Source: Saxidomus purpurata (taxonomy: Eukaryota; Mollusca; Bivalvia; Venerida; Veneridae). From it: a stretch of DNA of 64,000 nucleotides. Location of the stretch: contig JAFMSR010000018.1 of the NCBI GenBank assembly GCA_022818135.1, positions 17,616,847-17,680,846 on the forward strand, in the 5' to 3' direction. The notes below the pieces were generated by a model. The model was given only the letters and a program-made list of their open reading frames with translations, had not been told where the DNA came from and did not search any database. Made by a program: the position numbers and the translations under genes. Every line of letters begins with the position of its first letter. Position 1 is the stretch's first letter. This document shows, piece by piece, positions 19,801 through 31,160 of the stretch.

Positions 19801-22800
19801 CTAATCAGTGTACATCCAAAAGGAAGTCGATCTCTAGTTGATGCGAGTGATTTCAGAATAAGTCGTAAGAGAAAGCTTGACACTCCAAGGGAAAGCAAAG
19901 CTGAAGCAAAGTTGATGAAAATGAATAGAAAGTCGAGTGAATCATGGAGAATTTCCAAATCGGATAGGGCCATTAATGTTAGCAAACATTTAACTCATTT
20001 AACAGAAGAGCAGAAAAATTCTATGAAAGCTGTGATAGGACAGTCAGGTTGTATATTTGTTAAGAAGAAAAGATCATTATCATGTGATGAACCTGTTGTA
20101 TATGTGAATGATTCTCAGGTGTTTGAGGATATTGACATATTTGGGGAACATAGTAAATTTGATACAAAGCCAGATAAATTTCAACCAGTTATATCTAACC
20201 CTAAAGTACTTTCTGATAAACAATGTAAAACCGGAAAACTGACATCAGTTTTACAGCTCAAGTGTCAAGAATGTGACTTTCGGTGCAGGAGTGTTGTCGA
20301 ATTAAAAAACCATTGTGGCATTCATAATAAGTCAAATTATTTAGAACCATCAGCTCTAGAAATGCCTCAATTAAACAAACCACAAACTATGGACTTGTTC
20401 ATAGGAAACCAGACTGGCTCTGAAATGATGCAGGAGGGGATAAATTGTTCAGTAATTGAGATTACTGGTAAGGATACTAAAACACCATCTGAACTGCAAA
20501 ATACAATAAACACTACATTAACAGATAAGAGGAGGGTTTTACAGCAAACCGATGGTTTATTTACAGCATCAAATGCTGCTACAGAAGGTGCAGAAAATGT
20601 AATAGTTGTGTCAATGTCTACTTCGAACACTTCAGAGAGAGGTCAGTCTGTATTTGAGAATGGTGTTGTGATATGTGAAGCAGCAAAAGTATTCGCAGCA
20701 AGTCAACCAAAAGCTGTTTCATTGTTACCAAGGAAGATAACTGATATGTCAACAGCGCTTGCTGATTGTTCTTTGAAAAAATCTAACTTTGATGCATACC
20801 ACAATAATGTTGATTGTGTTGAGTCTTTTTCAGTTGACATGAATAAGGAAACTGCAATAGCTGTCCAAGCAATTGAAGATATAAATATTGATTGTGAGAA
20901 CATTCCTGATCAGATTGAAGTCATGTCTCTGCAAGATTCCTGTTTATATGACCCAGATAATACTGGAAACATGATTAAAGAAATAAGTAATGATGTGCCA
21001 AAGGAAGAAATGCATGTTCTAAATTGTGAATTAGAAGGAGTACAAGAGGAAAATGTTGCAGGTCATTTGAATTGTGATAATAAGATAACGTTTGATTATG
21101 AATTTACAGCAGTGCCATTGCATGCCTACAAAACAGATATGTTATCGTTAGACACAGGTCAGTCCAATTTGGAAATACTAAAACAAGATTTTGTAAGTAA
21201 AAGTGAAATAGATAAAGGAATAAGCACAATAGATAAAGACACAAGACAGGTAATGGGACAGTATGGAACAGAACTCGACCTTATGAAACACGATCTGCCA
21301 TTTTTTGAAGAGTGTAAATCTGCAAAGAGTTTGAATGAAGAAACTGGAGGAGCTGAAGAGGACACACACATAGAGCATGCTGAGAATAACTGTCCGGTAG
21401 ACATAAAGAGTGAATATCTTAACATAGAGAAATCTTACGCACATACTACAATGATAACTGAAAATACATATGGACAGGATGGATCAGCAGGAGCAAAAAT
21501 TTCAGAGATTGCGGGGACAAGGGAAAGCAAAGAGTTTTGTCAGTTTCAATGTTTTCCAACAAGAAAGAAGAAAAATGAGGGAGCACAGAAATACCATAAA
21601 GGCATTAATAATCTAGACCAGAACATAGTGCCTTTTAATTCCGGTGAGGTTTCTGCTGAATCTGAAAAAGATGTGAATGTAAATGCAGCTGTGATAGAAC
21701 ATGATTATAGTGAAGCCAGCAGCTTTCATCCATCTGGTGCAAAGCTTGAACATGTAGGGTCTCAGATTTCAGAAGATTTATCAGAAAAACTGGATTTGCA
21801 AGGTGAAGATTACATGACTACATCTGTAGAAACTGTTGGTAGTAATAACATCGAAGAATCTAAAAATGCTAGCACATTTGCAGTTTCAGCTGAAAATGTA
21901 GAAATAGATACCTTTAATCCACTACCAAATATTTCAGGGTGCAGGGCTTTGGATGACTTTAATCCACTGAAAAACGTTTCCTGGTCAAGAGTTTTAGATA
22001 TGGATAAAAATTCGACTTTTGAAGAAAATAATGTACATAAGAATTCACATTTATTTTTAGACAAAATTCAAACTGAAATTGATGATACTGAACAAAGCAG
22101 TCTGTATCCAGAATCAGTGGCCTTAGACATTCCTGGTCAAAGGAGAGATAGTAAACCAGTCCAGTATTTCAGCATATGCAGTGAACAGACTGCGGGTCGA
22201 GGTGTGCAATCCAGTCATAAAGTTGCTTCTGAACAAAAAACACACATGGAGAATGATCATGTTACTTTAGAATTAACCGAAGGTGTTAAAAAACAAAATG
22301 TATTGGTTTCTAGCAATATTTTAGCAACAGTTACCGATACTGAAAATTCTGCCGTTGTAGATCCGGCTGGTATGCAATATACTGAATCAACAGATGTACT
22401 AGAGACTGAACTTGTTAGGGTTTCAAAAACTGATACTCTGGATTTGATGGACATAACAGATGCTACAGATCGAAGTGTATCACTCAATGACATTGTTCAA
22501 CTTTCTAAACCGGGTTCTCTGTTGAATGAAGACTCACCATCTGATAATGAATTTGCAAAAGTACAATATCTCTTAGAAGGAGAAAGTTTACAAACATTTA
22601 AAACTGAAAGTTTCCTTGTTAAGGGTACGCCTTGCAGTACAGAAAAGAATGATAAAAGTGATGTTGCTGATGGTTATGGTGATCTAGTTTCTACAAACGA
22701 TGATAACTCTTCAGAGAAAGACTTGCAAAGTAGAAAGGCAGTTACGAAAACACTGTATGAAATTAAAAGAGGAAGTTCACAGCTGTCAAATATTGGATAT

Positions 22801-25173
22801 TGCAACCTGAGTGAAATGAAGAAGTCTGAAGAAGTTACAAAAACAGACACTTCTGAAGCGGCTGACAGTTTTGATTCTAAAGTAAATAGTTCTTGTGTGG
22901 TGGCTACTGTAAAAGAAGGAGTTGCTACAATTCAGAGCCTTGGTGGAAGTATTGTACATGTATCTAGTATTACAGGGCAACATGTAGCCACTTCAGTAGT
23001 TCCAGCTAAAACATGTGTGACGAAAAGTAAAGACCAGAAGAAATCTGTGAAAGTCTTGTCACACCCAGAATCAGAGGTATGTTTTACAGAAGGAAGTGAT
23101 GACACCCCTGTGCTGAATGAGCCAACAGACCAGCACAGTGTTAAGACTGAACATCTAAATAGCTCCTTTGTCAGTAAAGATATACCTGGAACAGGAACCA
23201 GCAGACAAATTAAACAAGCATCAGGTAAGTTTTAGATACTTTATTTAGTCATCACTGACATTGGCTTGAGAAATCAGCCATTTTATTTATACTTTTTCCC
23301 TGAATTTGTCACTGTTTTGCATAGTTAATTTAAGGTTAGTTGAAGTTATCAGACACTTTGACTATTATAATACAGTTCTGACATGAAAATGTGAACCTTT
23401 GGCTATATTCTTAAATATATAAGATCAGTACATGTATTTAATATCAGTATTCATGGTATTTGACAAGTACATGTACTTGATAACTGCATTACACAAGCAG
23501 AAAGGTAGAGAAGAAATGACTTGGAAACAATAAACTCACATGTTTCCTGATTTAGATAGACCACTGTTATTCAGGTGCAGAGCTACATGAGGCAGTTTTG
23601 TCATGATTTTCTATGACAGCACCTGAGGCTTTGATCATTGTCATGTATAGACATGTACATTGTGTTGACTATTCTTATCTATACATTTCAGATGGTGCAT
23701 TCCATTGTGATGTAAAGGGGTGTCAGTTTAAAACCCTGTACAAAAGTAATGCATCAGCCCACTACCAACAAGTTCATCTAGCTCTCAAGAGATACATGTG
23801 TGATCAGTGTACATATGCAACACCCAATGTAAGTCCACTTAATATTCTACTCAATATGGACTTATACATGATATATCATGTATATACATACACCTTAAAG
23901 TCCCAGTATCACTTTGGATTCTGCAATTACAAGTAGCATTTAATATATAACCAAGTACGATGTCTTACCAGCAAAATTGGCCTTTGTTTCTTTAAAATCT
24001 TGAATATCAGAAAATATAACGGAATGCTGTGTTCGAAAACAGATAATTCAAAATCAAGGCCAGTGACATACAGTTTTATTTCAGATTTCTTTTTCAAACT
24101 TTTATACTCAACATGCCAAGTTTGAAGAATTGTTGTGAAAGGGAAAATAATGGCCCTGTATACATATAGAAAACTGTAGCAAACATCCTTCATGGGAATG
24201 CGAATGAATTGGTTTATATTGACCTGATTCTTGTAAGAACATCTGTTTCACTGCACCTGTTTCAGTTTTATTTCTTTTCCAGTTGTCATGTTTAAAGCAC
24301 CATCTACAGTTGAACCATTACAAGGAGAAGAGATTCAAATGTCCCGATTGTGACTACTTATCTTTGTTCCATAGTGACATCGTAAAACATGTCAGACATA
24401 CGCACCTCAAGCAGAAACAGTTTGCGTGTAATCAGTGCGAATACAGGACAGGGCACACACATTCTCTAAAGTTACACATTATGTCGCATAATGGCATACG
24501 CCCATATAAATGTAATGCATGTGGCTATCGTGCGAATAATTCTAACAAAGTTACACGGCATATAAGTCTGTTTCACAAGGACAAAGAAGGGGCAGGTTGT
24601 GAAAAAGAGGATGTTACGTTTGAAATTGATGTAAAACAGTTCCAGTGCGAGGAGAAAATTTCTTATCAGGATATTAAAGTCATAGAGTTAACAACAGAAG
24701 AAGCAAATGCCATCATGAAAGAGAAAACTGAGAAAAAAGAAATAGAAAAGCAGATGAAAGGCTCTGAAAAGAAAGCAAAAGCAGAAAAGAAGGCTACGAA
24801 AGTCAAGAAAGCTGTAGCAAAACAATTAAATAAAAAATCTGGAAAAACCGATAATAAAGCTGGTCAAGATGTTAAAGTTATCACATTGACTGCTGATGCA
24901 GCGAAAGCACTAATGGAAGCAAAGTCTGAGAAAAAAATAATAAATTTTGAGGAAATTGTTAAGTGTTCTGAAGTGTTACCAAAGACTAAAAAATTGTTTG
25001 ATTGTGATAAAAATGTTACTTTATTAACTGCAGAAGAAACAAGTGATTTTATTAAACAGAAAATTGAGAAAAACATAAATGAAAAGGGGAGAAGTGTACA
25101 ACTAGAACCGAAAGGTAATGGAAGTCTTCAACCGCGAATAGTTAAGATGGAGGTTTGTAGCGTCGCAAAATAA
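16720..25173 (+). CDS. Large multi-C2H2 zinc-finger protein (5' end missing)
   Basis: Exons are 16720-16862, 18532-23224, 23692-23828 and 24283-25173, with matching phases (1, 0, 1, 0) and GT-AG borders, giving about 1,950 residues. A C2HC-like finger opens the recovered part. The 1,564-codon second exon is Ser/Glu/Asp-rich and looks disordered, with basic nuclear-localisation-like clusters and one C2H2 finger. The last two exons carry five clustered C2H2 fingers, then a lysine-rich tail with a motif repeated three times. It is probably a nuclear DNA-binding regulator. The finger linkers are not the TGEKP type, and the arrangement (finger cluster near the C-terminus after a giant acidic region) did not match any named family I could recall. 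The identity of the orthologue is unknown. Confidence 0.85.
16905..17333. mobile_element. hAT-type MITE, 429 bp, with 8-bp target duplication
   Basis: The ends are TAGGGATGTCATTGATT and the inverse of GTAGGGATGTAATCGATT, so the terminal inverted repeats begin TAGGGATG. The element is flanked on both sides by CTTTTGTC, an 8-bp direct duplication, which is the hAT signature. Subterminal regions are full of TATCGATA-like palindromes. No coding capacity. It lies in the intron just after the C2HC exon. Confidence 0.92.
17334..18531 (+). other. Intron of the zinc-finger gene
   Basis: Non-coding intron. It includes a G-rich patch (GAAAGGGGGAGGGTGGACGG, near 17,660) between words of GGGGCATTTT type at 17,560 and 17,686. 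Although a long open frame starts at 18,316, the stretch before 18,532 is followed by a pyrimidine tract and AG acceptor, so it is taken as intron. Confidence 0.6.
18532..23224 (+). CDS. Giant exon of the zinc-finger gene
   Basis: The exon starts after CTTTTTTTTTACAG (a nearby alternative acceptor would give 18,541) and ends TCAG|GTAAGT in phase 1. It has 1,564 codons, rich in S, E, D and N, and appears largely disordered. Basic clusters that could be nuclear signals lie at about 19,647 (KVKKKKLRLKKSKS), 19,858 (RKRKL) and 20,060 (VKKKRS). A single C2H2 finger at about 20,257-20,325 reads LKCQECDF...ELKNHCGIH. A near-repeat of FNPL-N-S-RALD type occurs at about 21,912 and 21,957. The size of the intron-free block suggests old retro-insertion or exon fusion, but that is speculation. 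Confidence 0.9.
23225..23691 (+). other. Zinc-finger gene intron
   Basis: A 467-base AT-rich intron in phase 1 between the giant exon and the first clustered-finger exon. No repeat was recognised. Confidence 0.75.
23692..23828 (+). CDS. Zinc-finger exon: finger 1 and first half of finger 2
   Basis: The acceptor TACATTTCAG and donor AAT|GTAAGT fit, phase 1 in and phase 0 out. Finger 1 is FHCDVKGCQF...SAHYQQVH (C-X4-C). Finger 2 begins YMCDQCTYATPN and is completed by LSCLKHHLQLNH in the next exon, so the intron cuts through the finger. Confidence 0.9.
23829..24282 (+). other. Zinc-finger gene intron
   Basis: Phase 0 intron inside finger 2. AT-rich, with no other structure noted. Confidence 0.75.
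24283..25173 (+). CDS. Last zinc-finger exon with three-fold repeated tail
   Basis: After the acceptor TTTTCCAG it completes finger 2. It then encodes fingers FKCPDCDY...HVRHTH, FACNQCEY...HIMSH and YKCNACGY...HISLFH. The tail (from about residue 110 of the exon) is lysine- and glutamate-rich and probably helical. It carries three copies of a pattern like V(K)VIxLTxExAxxIM-(K)-EKK: KVIELTTEEANAIMKEKTEK, KVITLTADAAKALMEAKSEK and NVTLLTAEETSDFIKQKIEK. It ends VCSVAK and TAA at 25,171. AATAAA occurs at 25,179 and 25,187, just after the stop. Confidence 0.92.
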   Translation: MSCLKHHLQLNHYKEKRFKCPDCDYLSLFHSDIVKHVRHTHLKQKQFACNQCEYRTGHTHSLKLHIMSHNGIRPYKCNACGYRANNSNKVTRHISLFHKDKEGAGCEKEDVTFEIDVKQFQCEEKISYQDIKVIELTTEEANAIMKEKTEKKEIEKQMKGSEKKAKAEKKATKVKKAVAKQLNKKSGKTDNKAGQDVKVITLTADAAKALMEAKSEKKIINFEEIVKCSEVLPKTKKLFDCDKNVTLLTAEETSDFIKQKIEKNINEKGRSVQLEPKGNGSLQPRIVKMEVCSVAK

Positions 25174-25178
25174 ATAGA

Positions 25179-25192
25179 AATAAATTAATAAA
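25179..25192 (+). terminator. Possible poly(A) signals of the zinc-finger gene
   Basis: Two AATAAA hexamers (25,179-25,184 and 25,187-25,192) lie within 20 bases of the stop codon. Use of them would give a very short 3' UTR, so other signals downstream may be used instead. Confidence 0.35.
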
Positions 25193-25469
25193 AAGTGTGT
25201 CATATTGATATGACATTATGTTATTACACTGAATCCTCATTACATAAAGCTGCAGAACTTCTGAAAAAGTTCAAAGAAATATAGATAAAAGAATTCCTTG
25301 GAATAAAGCATAAAGAGAAGATTTTGGAGAGTCCTCTGTTCTGGGGTATAACAATAAAAGAACAGTATTGCTCTGTAGCATCCCAGCATTTACATGTACC
25401 CCTTTCCCTTCTCTTTGACCAAAAGTTAGACCAAAATTGGTCTTTAACATCCTTGCATTAACCCTATAG
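25193..25469. other. Short intergenic stretch
   Basis: No gene is visible. This is spacer, or the rest of the zinc-finger 3' UTR, before the duplicated block. Confidence 0.5.
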
Positions 25470-26526
25470 AATAATTTAAAAACTGAAAAATCTGTAAATG
25501 TCTTCATTTCATGAATTTTGTAATGTCTACTTTCACAGTTCCACAGTACAATACTACACTGAACTACAGACAGATACAGTACTGCAGTTCCACAGTACAA
25601 TATATATACTACACTGAACTACAGACAGATACAGTACTGCAGTTCCACAGTACAATACTAGAGTACTACAATACAGTACAGTTACTACCACACTATATAA
25701 TAATACTATACAGTATTATACACAACTATACAGTACTGCAGAAGATTACAGTATTACAAAGTTCTACAGTGCTGTTAAATACTAGAGTGCTATAGAACAC
25801 TATGGTACTATAAAACACTACAATACTATGGAGTACTTCTGTGTTATACAGTTCTGCAGTAATATACAATACTGAAGAGTCCTTAATATGTTCTTCACAT
25901 TTTTAATAATAATATACAATTTAATATTATACATGTAGTACTAAAGTACAATCAGTACTTGGATATGTAAATAGCAGACTATGACCACTTGAAATCCAGC
26001 TTGCCCGGATGAGCGACTTGGATTAAACTTAGCCCTCTTGTTTAAATGTTTTGCTAATATCTGGTATATGGAGTTTAGAATCCTGTTGAAAATGGGAGCC
26101 CGCAGTCAGAGGTCCCTAGGATCCCAAAACATGAGACCAAGCTTTGAAATTGATAATATTTGTAATGAACAAATTTATGGACCTTTCATTACATGTAACC
26201 TAGTTCATTATCTATATTGTAAATTAAGTCACTAGATAATAGTAGGTAAAACCCATTGGTTTTCCTTGTAAAATCTGTATAAACTTACTTGATAAGTAAT
26301 GTATGACATATTAATAATGTTGATTACAGACTGTCAAAATATATCTTCTTTAAACATTCGTAATTTGCTATTAAGATCAAAAGGTCAAAGCATTATTGGT
26401 AGATACAATCATATTTTTCAATCATCAGCTTTAAAATTGGCTATAATTATTTGTTCTGCCCCAAAGCTGGTCTGTGAATGCAAATGTTAAATTCTTTATT
26501 AACTCTTATTGAAAGACATGAATAGG
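25470..26526. repeat. 1.05-kb duplicated segment, copy A
   Basis: It corresponds in order to 28,400-29,550. Shared strings include AATGTCTACTTT, GACCACTTGAAATCCAGCTTG, AATCCTGTTGAAA, GTCAGAGGTCCCTAG and GTTTTCCTT. The first 450 bases are an ACAGTACT-rich low-complexity tract; the rest is AT-rich. Not coding. Confidence 0.85.
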
Positions 26527-27522
26527 AACTTTTTAGCTCACCTGGCACTTTGTGACAGGGTTAGCTTTTCCCATCACCCACTGTCAGTCGTCCGTCAGCA
26601 TTTTGCTTCAAATAATATCTCCTCTGAAACCACTGGGCCAATGTTGATGAAACTTGGCAGGGATATTCCTTGCATGAAGCTCTACCAAATTTGTTTAAAG
26701 AATTCCATTCAATGTAGAACTCTGGTTACTATGGCAACAAATAGGAAAAACTTTAAAAATATTCTTCTCTGAAACCGCAAGGCATAGAGCTTAGATATTT
26801 AGCATGTAGCATTTCCTAGTGGACCTCTATCAAGATTGTTCAAATTATGACCCCCTGGTCAAAATTGACCCTGCCTGGGGTGTCACTTGATTTTACATGG
26901 GCTTATATATATAGAAAAGACTTAAAAAATCTCTGAAACCACAAGGCTTAAAGCTTCAATAGGTGACATGTAGCATTGCCTTGTAGACCTCTGCCAAGAT
27001 TGTTCAAATTATGACACTTGGGTCAAAATTGACCTTAAGCCATCAGGGCTCTTTTGATTTTACATAGGTTTCTTCGGGAAAACTATTTAAAAATCTTCTC
27101 AAAAACCAAAAGGCCTAAAGCTCTGATATTTAGCAACAAATTTTGTTTATATCATGCCCCTGGGGTCAATATTGTACCTTCCCAGGTGGTCACTTGTTTT
27201 ACATACACATATATAGGAAAGGGTTTAAATATCTCGGAAACCACAAAGTCTGAAGCTAGTGGATCTCTTCAAAGTTTGTTCAGGTCATAACTGGGAGTCA
27301 AAATTTAGCCTGCTAAGGGGGTCACTTGTTCATAGGAAAACCTTTAAAAATCTTCTTTTCTGAACCACAAGGCCTAGAGCTTAGATATTTGGTTTGAAAT
27401 ATTGTCTAGTGGCCTCCACTTTGTGTTAAACAGGACCTGGGGTCAAATATTGTACCACACCCACTAGGCAAGTGCACTGGTACTCAGGTGAGCAATATAG
27501 GTCCACCATGGCCCTTTTGTTT
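26527..27522 (+). repeat. Dispersed AGCTCACCTG...CAGGTGAGC element, copy 2
   Basis: It begins TTTTAGCTCACCTGGCAC and ends CTCAGGTGAGCAATATAG followed by CATGGCCCTTTTGTTT. Inside are repeated words such as TCAAAATTGACCCTGCC, GATATTTAGCATGTAGCAT and CCAAGATTGTTCAAATTATG. It sits between the two copies of the 1.05-kb duplicated segment. Confidence 0.8.
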
Positions 27523-28360
27523 CTGTTTTGAAAGCTAAAACATCCTCTTTTTTACATATACATTGCATGCAGACAAGGAATACTACAGTTCTATGTTCTG
27601 TGTGTGTTTAATTGCATATGCATTTGGCATGCTACCTTAAAGCTTGCATCTTCATGCAGTGTCTGCTATTTTATTCATATGTTTCGCAATGTGAAGATTA
27701 TTGTCAAGCAACCTTGACCTACTTTCTGTTTTGAATCTACACCAATAGAATAATATGGATGGTTTTGCATGCAGATTTTAACTTTGACCTTGGCTGACAT
27801 TGACTGACTTTCTGTTTTTGAAGCTAGATCAGTGAAATTCAGTTTTGCATGTAGATTTTAACTGCAAAATTAACTGACCTTGACCTGCTGTCATGTTTTT
27901 GACTCTTCAGCTGCAGTGAAATTTGAACCATATTTACAGTTTTGAAAGCAAATTTCAACTTTGACCTTGACTGACTTGACCTTGATCTTTGGCCTAAGTT
28001 TCATTTTTCAAGCTAGAGAGGTGAAATTTGTGCAGTTTTTGCAAACTAATTTCCCAAAGACCTATGACTGACCTTGATTATGACCTACATTCTTTAGTTA
28101 AAGTGTAATGATAGTCAAGTGAACAATATAAGGCCATCATGGCCCTCCTGTTCCTATTTGTTCCCAGAGCAACCATTTCTGCTTGGATGTACTTAACTTG
28201 AACAATCTTTCATGAGGGTCACCAAGGGAACATACATATGAAGTTTGGTAGAAGTAGTTTTTCATAGAAGATTTGAATGGATGCTGGGCGGTGAATGATT
28301 ACAGTAGCTCACCCTGAGTGCTAAGTCTTGTGCTCAGGTGAGCTAAAAACAGGAAATGGC
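27523..28360 (+). repeat. Degenerate ~90-bp tandem units plus element end
   Basis: About five units are centred on 'ttgaccttgactgac' and 'aagctagatcagtgaaat', from about 27,690 to 28,110. A TCATGGCCCTCCTGTT end follows near 28,135, and CTCAGGTGAGCTAAAAAC closes a further fragment at 28,333-28,350. It is a nested accumulation of the same dispersed repeat class. Confidence 0.6.
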
Positions 28361-28399
28361 TCCAATTTACTGCACATTGGAGTCATTTTTATGGAAAAA

Positions 28400-29550
28400 T
28401 CTCTAAATATCTTCTTTTGATGAACTACGTAATGTCTACTTTACAGACCACTACACTGTACTACAGAACTAGACAGTGTTCTGCACAACACTTAAAGAGC
28501 ACTACATTACTGTACAGTTACTACCACACTATACAGTATGATACAGAACTATACAGTGCTTCAGAAGATAAGATTACAGAGTTCTACAGTGCTGTTAAAT
28601 GATACAGTACAGTACTGTAGAACATTATGGTATTACAGAACACTTCAGTACTATAGAGTACTGTAAATCACTTTGAATTTGCATGGCAAAAAGTTCCCAA
28701 TTTGTATTTCCGGGTCAATTCATGAGACCATGATTTCCCGAAAGGGTGATCACATATCAAATTTTCTGAATTGTTCATCTCCAAAGAATTTTTAATTAAC
28801 GAGCACTCTCGCAAAAAAACACAATGTGAAAATTAACTTTTCGCGAATACTTCATGATTTTTACAGTACTATTGTAGTATACAGTACTTACAGTAATATA
28901 CAGTACTACATTTATACATGAATACAGTACTGAAAAGTAGTAAAGTTCTGTTTAGAATACTGTGTAGAATACAAATGTATTATAGTTTACTAAAGTACTG
29001 TACAGTACATTTGTACTTGCATAATATATAAATCTCAGAATTTGACCACTTGAAATCCAGCTTGCTCAGATGAGACACTTGGGGTAAACTTGGCCCTCTT
29101 GTTTTAATGTTTGAGTCCGCTTATACCTACAATCCTGTTGAAAGTGGGAGCCCACAGTCAGAGGTCCCTAGAATCCCAAAACACCAGGAGACCTATCTTC
29201 GATAAGTAACTAAATTTAAGAACACCTCGTTAACTTAGTTAATTATCTATTATTGTAAATTATGTCACTAGGTAAGAGTAGGTAAAAACCGATGGTTTTC
29301 CTTACATGACATCTGTATTATAAACCAGATATCTAATTAATTACATACTGCCAAACATGATCTTCTTTAGAAATTTGTAATCTGATATTTAGATCTACGA
29401 CAATTTTAAAGCATGACTAGTAGATAAAAACACATTTATCAGTCATCAGCTTTGAGTAGCTATATTTGTTCTGGCCAAAAGGTCTGTTAATGCAAGCTGT
29501 TTATTAAATCTTCTTATCATAAGAACTACATATAGAAACTTTTTTCCAGT
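28400..29550. repeat. 1.05-kb duplicated segment, copy B
   Basis: Second copy of 25,470-26,526 in direct orientation, about 2.9 kb apart. It has an extra ~200-base insert of unrelated sequence near 28,680-28,860 within the ACAGTACT-rich part. Confidence 0.85.
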
Positions 29551-29575
29551 TTTGATAGCAAAAGTTTCAGCTTTT

Positions 29576-30290
29576 TAGCTCACCTGAGCAAGAAGTCGTG
29601 AAACTTCTTAGGAATAAACTTTTTTGTAATGTCTTTAAGAAATCTAGGTTGAGTTCTAGTGTAGGTGATCTTCTATCAAAAATTAGGTCACCAGGTCAAA
29701 TCATAGAATCCCTTGTGTGCAATATAGGCTGTGTTTTTCATTGGATCTTTGTTAACCTTGTCAGAATCAGTGTCTTGATTATTTCTAGGTCGAGTTCAAG
29801 TATGGGTTATCTCAGGTCAAAGACTAGGTATCCAGGTCAAATCATAGAAAATATTGTGTGAGCGATTTTTGCTGCACTTTTTGTGAATTTTTGTCAGAAT
29901 GAGTGCCTTGATAAAATTTAGGTTGAGTTTGCATATGGGTTCTCTTTGGTCAAAAACTAGGTCACCAGGTACAATCATAGAAAAACCATGTGTATGCACT
30001 TTTTCATTAGATCCTCATGAGACGTTGTCAGATTGAGTGTATTGATACAATCTAGACCTGGTTTGAATATGGGTCATATTGTACTGAAAAATTAGGCCAC
30101 CAGGTCAAATGCTAGAAAAACCTTATACATGTAATAGAGGCTGCATTTTTCACTGGATCATTTTGAAACTTGCATGTAAAACTCTATATTGATTTCGAAT
30201 ATAACTCATCTCAAGCCAAAAACTAGGTCATTAGGTTAAATGTTAGAAAAGTCATGTATATGCAATAGAGGCTCAACTGAACAAAGAGCA
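29576..30290 (+). repeat. Tandem array, about 140-bp unit
   Basis: It opens TTTTTAGCTCACCTGAGC. About five units follow, each with a stretch like 'ctaggtcaccaggtcaaat', then 'catagaaaa', a 'gcaatagaggctg' stretch and 'ttgtcagaatcagtg'. It is the 5' part of a composite dispersed element closing near 31,156. Confidence 0.75.
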
Positions 30291-31160
30291 GAGCTTATGC
30301 CATGGTGGTTCATCGTGTCCATCGTCCATCTATCTGTCCTTAAACATTTCTTTAATAATTCACAATTTTCATGAAACTTGCTCATAAGGTTGCCTGCAAC
30401 CTGTAGATGATCCCTATTGTTTTTTGGTCAAAGGTCAAGGTCACAGTGACCTCTGTTTGCATTTCCTTGATAACACTCTACAGGTCACAGTGACCTCTGT
30501 TTGCATTTCCTTGATAACACTCTACAGGTCACAATTTTCTTCAATTTTCATCAAATGTGCTTAGACGGTTGTCTGCTTCCTTTAGATGATCCATAGTGGG
30601 TCAAGGTCACAGTGACCCAAACTTTGAAAATCTTTTCGATTCAATATCACCCACAGTCTTTAAACTTGGAAAATTGGTTTTACTGATTAGATGATCCCTA
30701 CTGTTATTGGGGTCAGTAAGTCAAAGGTCAAGGTCACAATGACTCAAACTTTGAAAATCTTTTCCGCTCAATATCTTAAGATCTATATCACCCTCAGTCT
30801 TCAAACTTCGTAGGATGATTGGTCTTACTAGGTAGATGATCTCTACAGTTTTTGGGGTCATTGGATAAAAGGTCAAGATCACAGTGACCTCTGTTAGCTT
30901 TTCCCTAAGTACACTCTACAGGTCACAATTTAAGTTTGACTGCTCATAATTTTCAGATCGTAATATCAACAACATTCTTCAAACTTCATAGAATGATTGG
31001 TCTTACTGAGTAGATGATCTCTACTGTGTTTGGGATCAGTGTCCTGGGTCAAGATTAAGGTAACAGTGACCTCTCTTAGCTTTCCCTTGATAACATTCCA
31101 ACATTTTCACAAAACTTACTCAGGTTAGCGATAAAGGGCCATCATGGCCCACTTGTTATA
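30291..31160 (+). repeat. Dispersed element rich in AGGTCA...TGACCT palindromes, copy 1
   Basis: It starts near GCTTATGCCATGGTGGTTC and ends with GGGCCATCATGGCCCACTTG. Repeated units carry TCAAGGTCACAGTGACCTCT and GTAGATGATCCCTACTGTT. An inverted copy lies at 32,435-33,440, which ends with the complement AACCACCATGGCATAAGC. Perfect AGGTCACAGTGACCT palindromes are at 30,438-30,452 and 30,482-30,496, with several one-mismatch versions. Not coding. Confidence 0.8.

Noticed and set aside
25511..25795. Frame rich in QYCSSTVQY-type peptides
   Set aside because: Translation of the ACAGTACT low-complexity tract, not a gene.
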